Source: Kamptonema formosum PCC 6407
GTDB lineage: Bacteria > Cyanobacteriota > Cyanobacteriia > Cyanobacteriales > Microcoleaceae
DNA: 64,000 nt
Reading direction: 5' to 3'
Assembly (NCBI RefSeq): GCF_000332155.1
Contig: NZ_KB235903.1
Coordinates: 1,893,328 to 1,957,327 of the forward strand
Made by a program: the position numbers and the translations under genes. Shown here in pieces: positions 63,661 through 64,000 of this stretch. Positions within the stretch are counted from its first letter, which is position 1. The number at the start of each line of letters is the position of its first letter. The notes below the pieces were generated by a model. That model searched no databases. It saw nothing but the letters and a program-made list of their open reading frames with translations, and was not told where the DNA came from.

Positions 63661-64000
63661 CTAAGCAATTAGTTCGCCTGTTTCTTGTAGCGAGTGTAAT
63701 CGCCGATAAATCCCTCCTTGGCTTAACAACTCCTCATGAGTACCAACTTCCACAATCTGACCTTGGTCAAGAACCACAATCCGATCCGCCTCGCGAATCG
63801 TACTCAGCCGATGGGCAATAATAATCGTCGTCCGCGTCCCCAAGATATTTTTCATTGCTAGCTGAATCGATCGCTCTGATTCATAATCCAGACTAGAAGT
63901 AGCTTCGTCAAAGATTAGCACATCTGGATCGACTAATAGCGCCCTCGCAATTCCCAACCGCTGTCGCTGACCACCTGACAACCGCACACCGCGTTCGCCG
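63661..64000 (-). CDS. ABC exporter ATPase, C-terminal part (runs off window)
   Basis: The visible 113 codons hold the [15 protein letters not shown] signature, Walker [13 protein letters not shown], the His switch IIIAHRLST and [15 protein letters not shown]. This is the end of an ATP-binding domain of an MsbA/HlyB-type exporter, probably fused to a membrane domain outside the window. Confidence 0.9.
   Translation of the reverse strand, partial: GERGVRLSGGQRQRLGIARALLVDPDVLIFDEATSSLDYESERSIQLAMKNILGTRTTIIIAHRLSTIREADRIVVLDQGQIVEVGTHEELLSQGGIYRRLHSLQETGELIA

Overview
The window is a stretch of a cyanobacterial chromosome, most likely from a filamentous, non-heterocystous (Oscillatoriales-type) species. 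The evidence is the many HIP1 octamers (GCGATCGC), the tandem heptamer repeats between genes (TTGGTAA, AGTTAAC, TTCCTTC, ATTAGCC units), oxygenic-photosynthesis genes (light-dependent protochlorophyllide reductase, BciB-type vinyl reductase, photosystem II S4 protein), and the wealth of CHAT, CHASE2, DUF928, DUF1822, PEP-CTERM and DUF3747 proteins. The genus call is inference.

Left edge (1-6.3 kb): the distal part of a cyanobactin (RiPP) cluster, with a PatD-type heterocyclase and a PatG-type protein that carries both a thiazoline oxidase and a subtilisin-like macrocyclase. The rest of the cluster (PatA, precursor, transporter) must lie upstream if present. From 6.3 to 11.4 kb there are housekeeping genes (prmA, serA), a GNAT acetyltransferase and an S4 protein.

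11.5-17.2 kb is the most striking region. It holds an ECF-type sigma/anti-sigma pair, a lipoprotein made of nine MKSPDA repeats (10 Met in its last 57 residues), a membrane thioredoxin-like protein with CcdA, a cytochrome b, a lipobox-carrying YedY/sulfite-oxidase-like molybdoenzyme, and an exported MsrB. Together they look like an extracytoplasmic methionine-oxidation scavenging and repair system, in the spirit of the SigF/NrsF-MrpX-MsrPQ system of Azospira but built from partly different parts.

17.5-30.5 kb: DUF3747, nagB, then a signalling block with a TPR-CHAT protein, DUF928, a CHASE2-PAS-adenylate cyclase, and a convergent sigma-like/DUF1822/CHAT operon, followed by a STAS protein. 30.5-35 kb: two PEP-CTERM surface proteins, a small exported protein and a PqqD-like protein. 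35-41 kb: a MarR regulator with an EmrA-like adaptor and two MFS exporters.

41-64 kb: an M20 amidohydrolase, ilvC, a HAMP-less chemoreceptor followed by a PstS-like lipoprotein, a decayed BrnT/BrnA toxin-antitoxin pair, a DUF1400 hydrolase, three small unknown genes, an amidase, pilT followed by a KaiB-domain protein, por, two tandem acyl-lipid desaturases, a PLP lyase, an M28 peptidase, bciB, tRNA-Thr and tRNA-Tyr, and the C-terminus of an ABC exporter. A dispersed palindromic element with core GTAACGCCGCC occurs at least six times between 9 and 27 kb, and other inverted repeats and heptamer tracts fill most of the other gaps.
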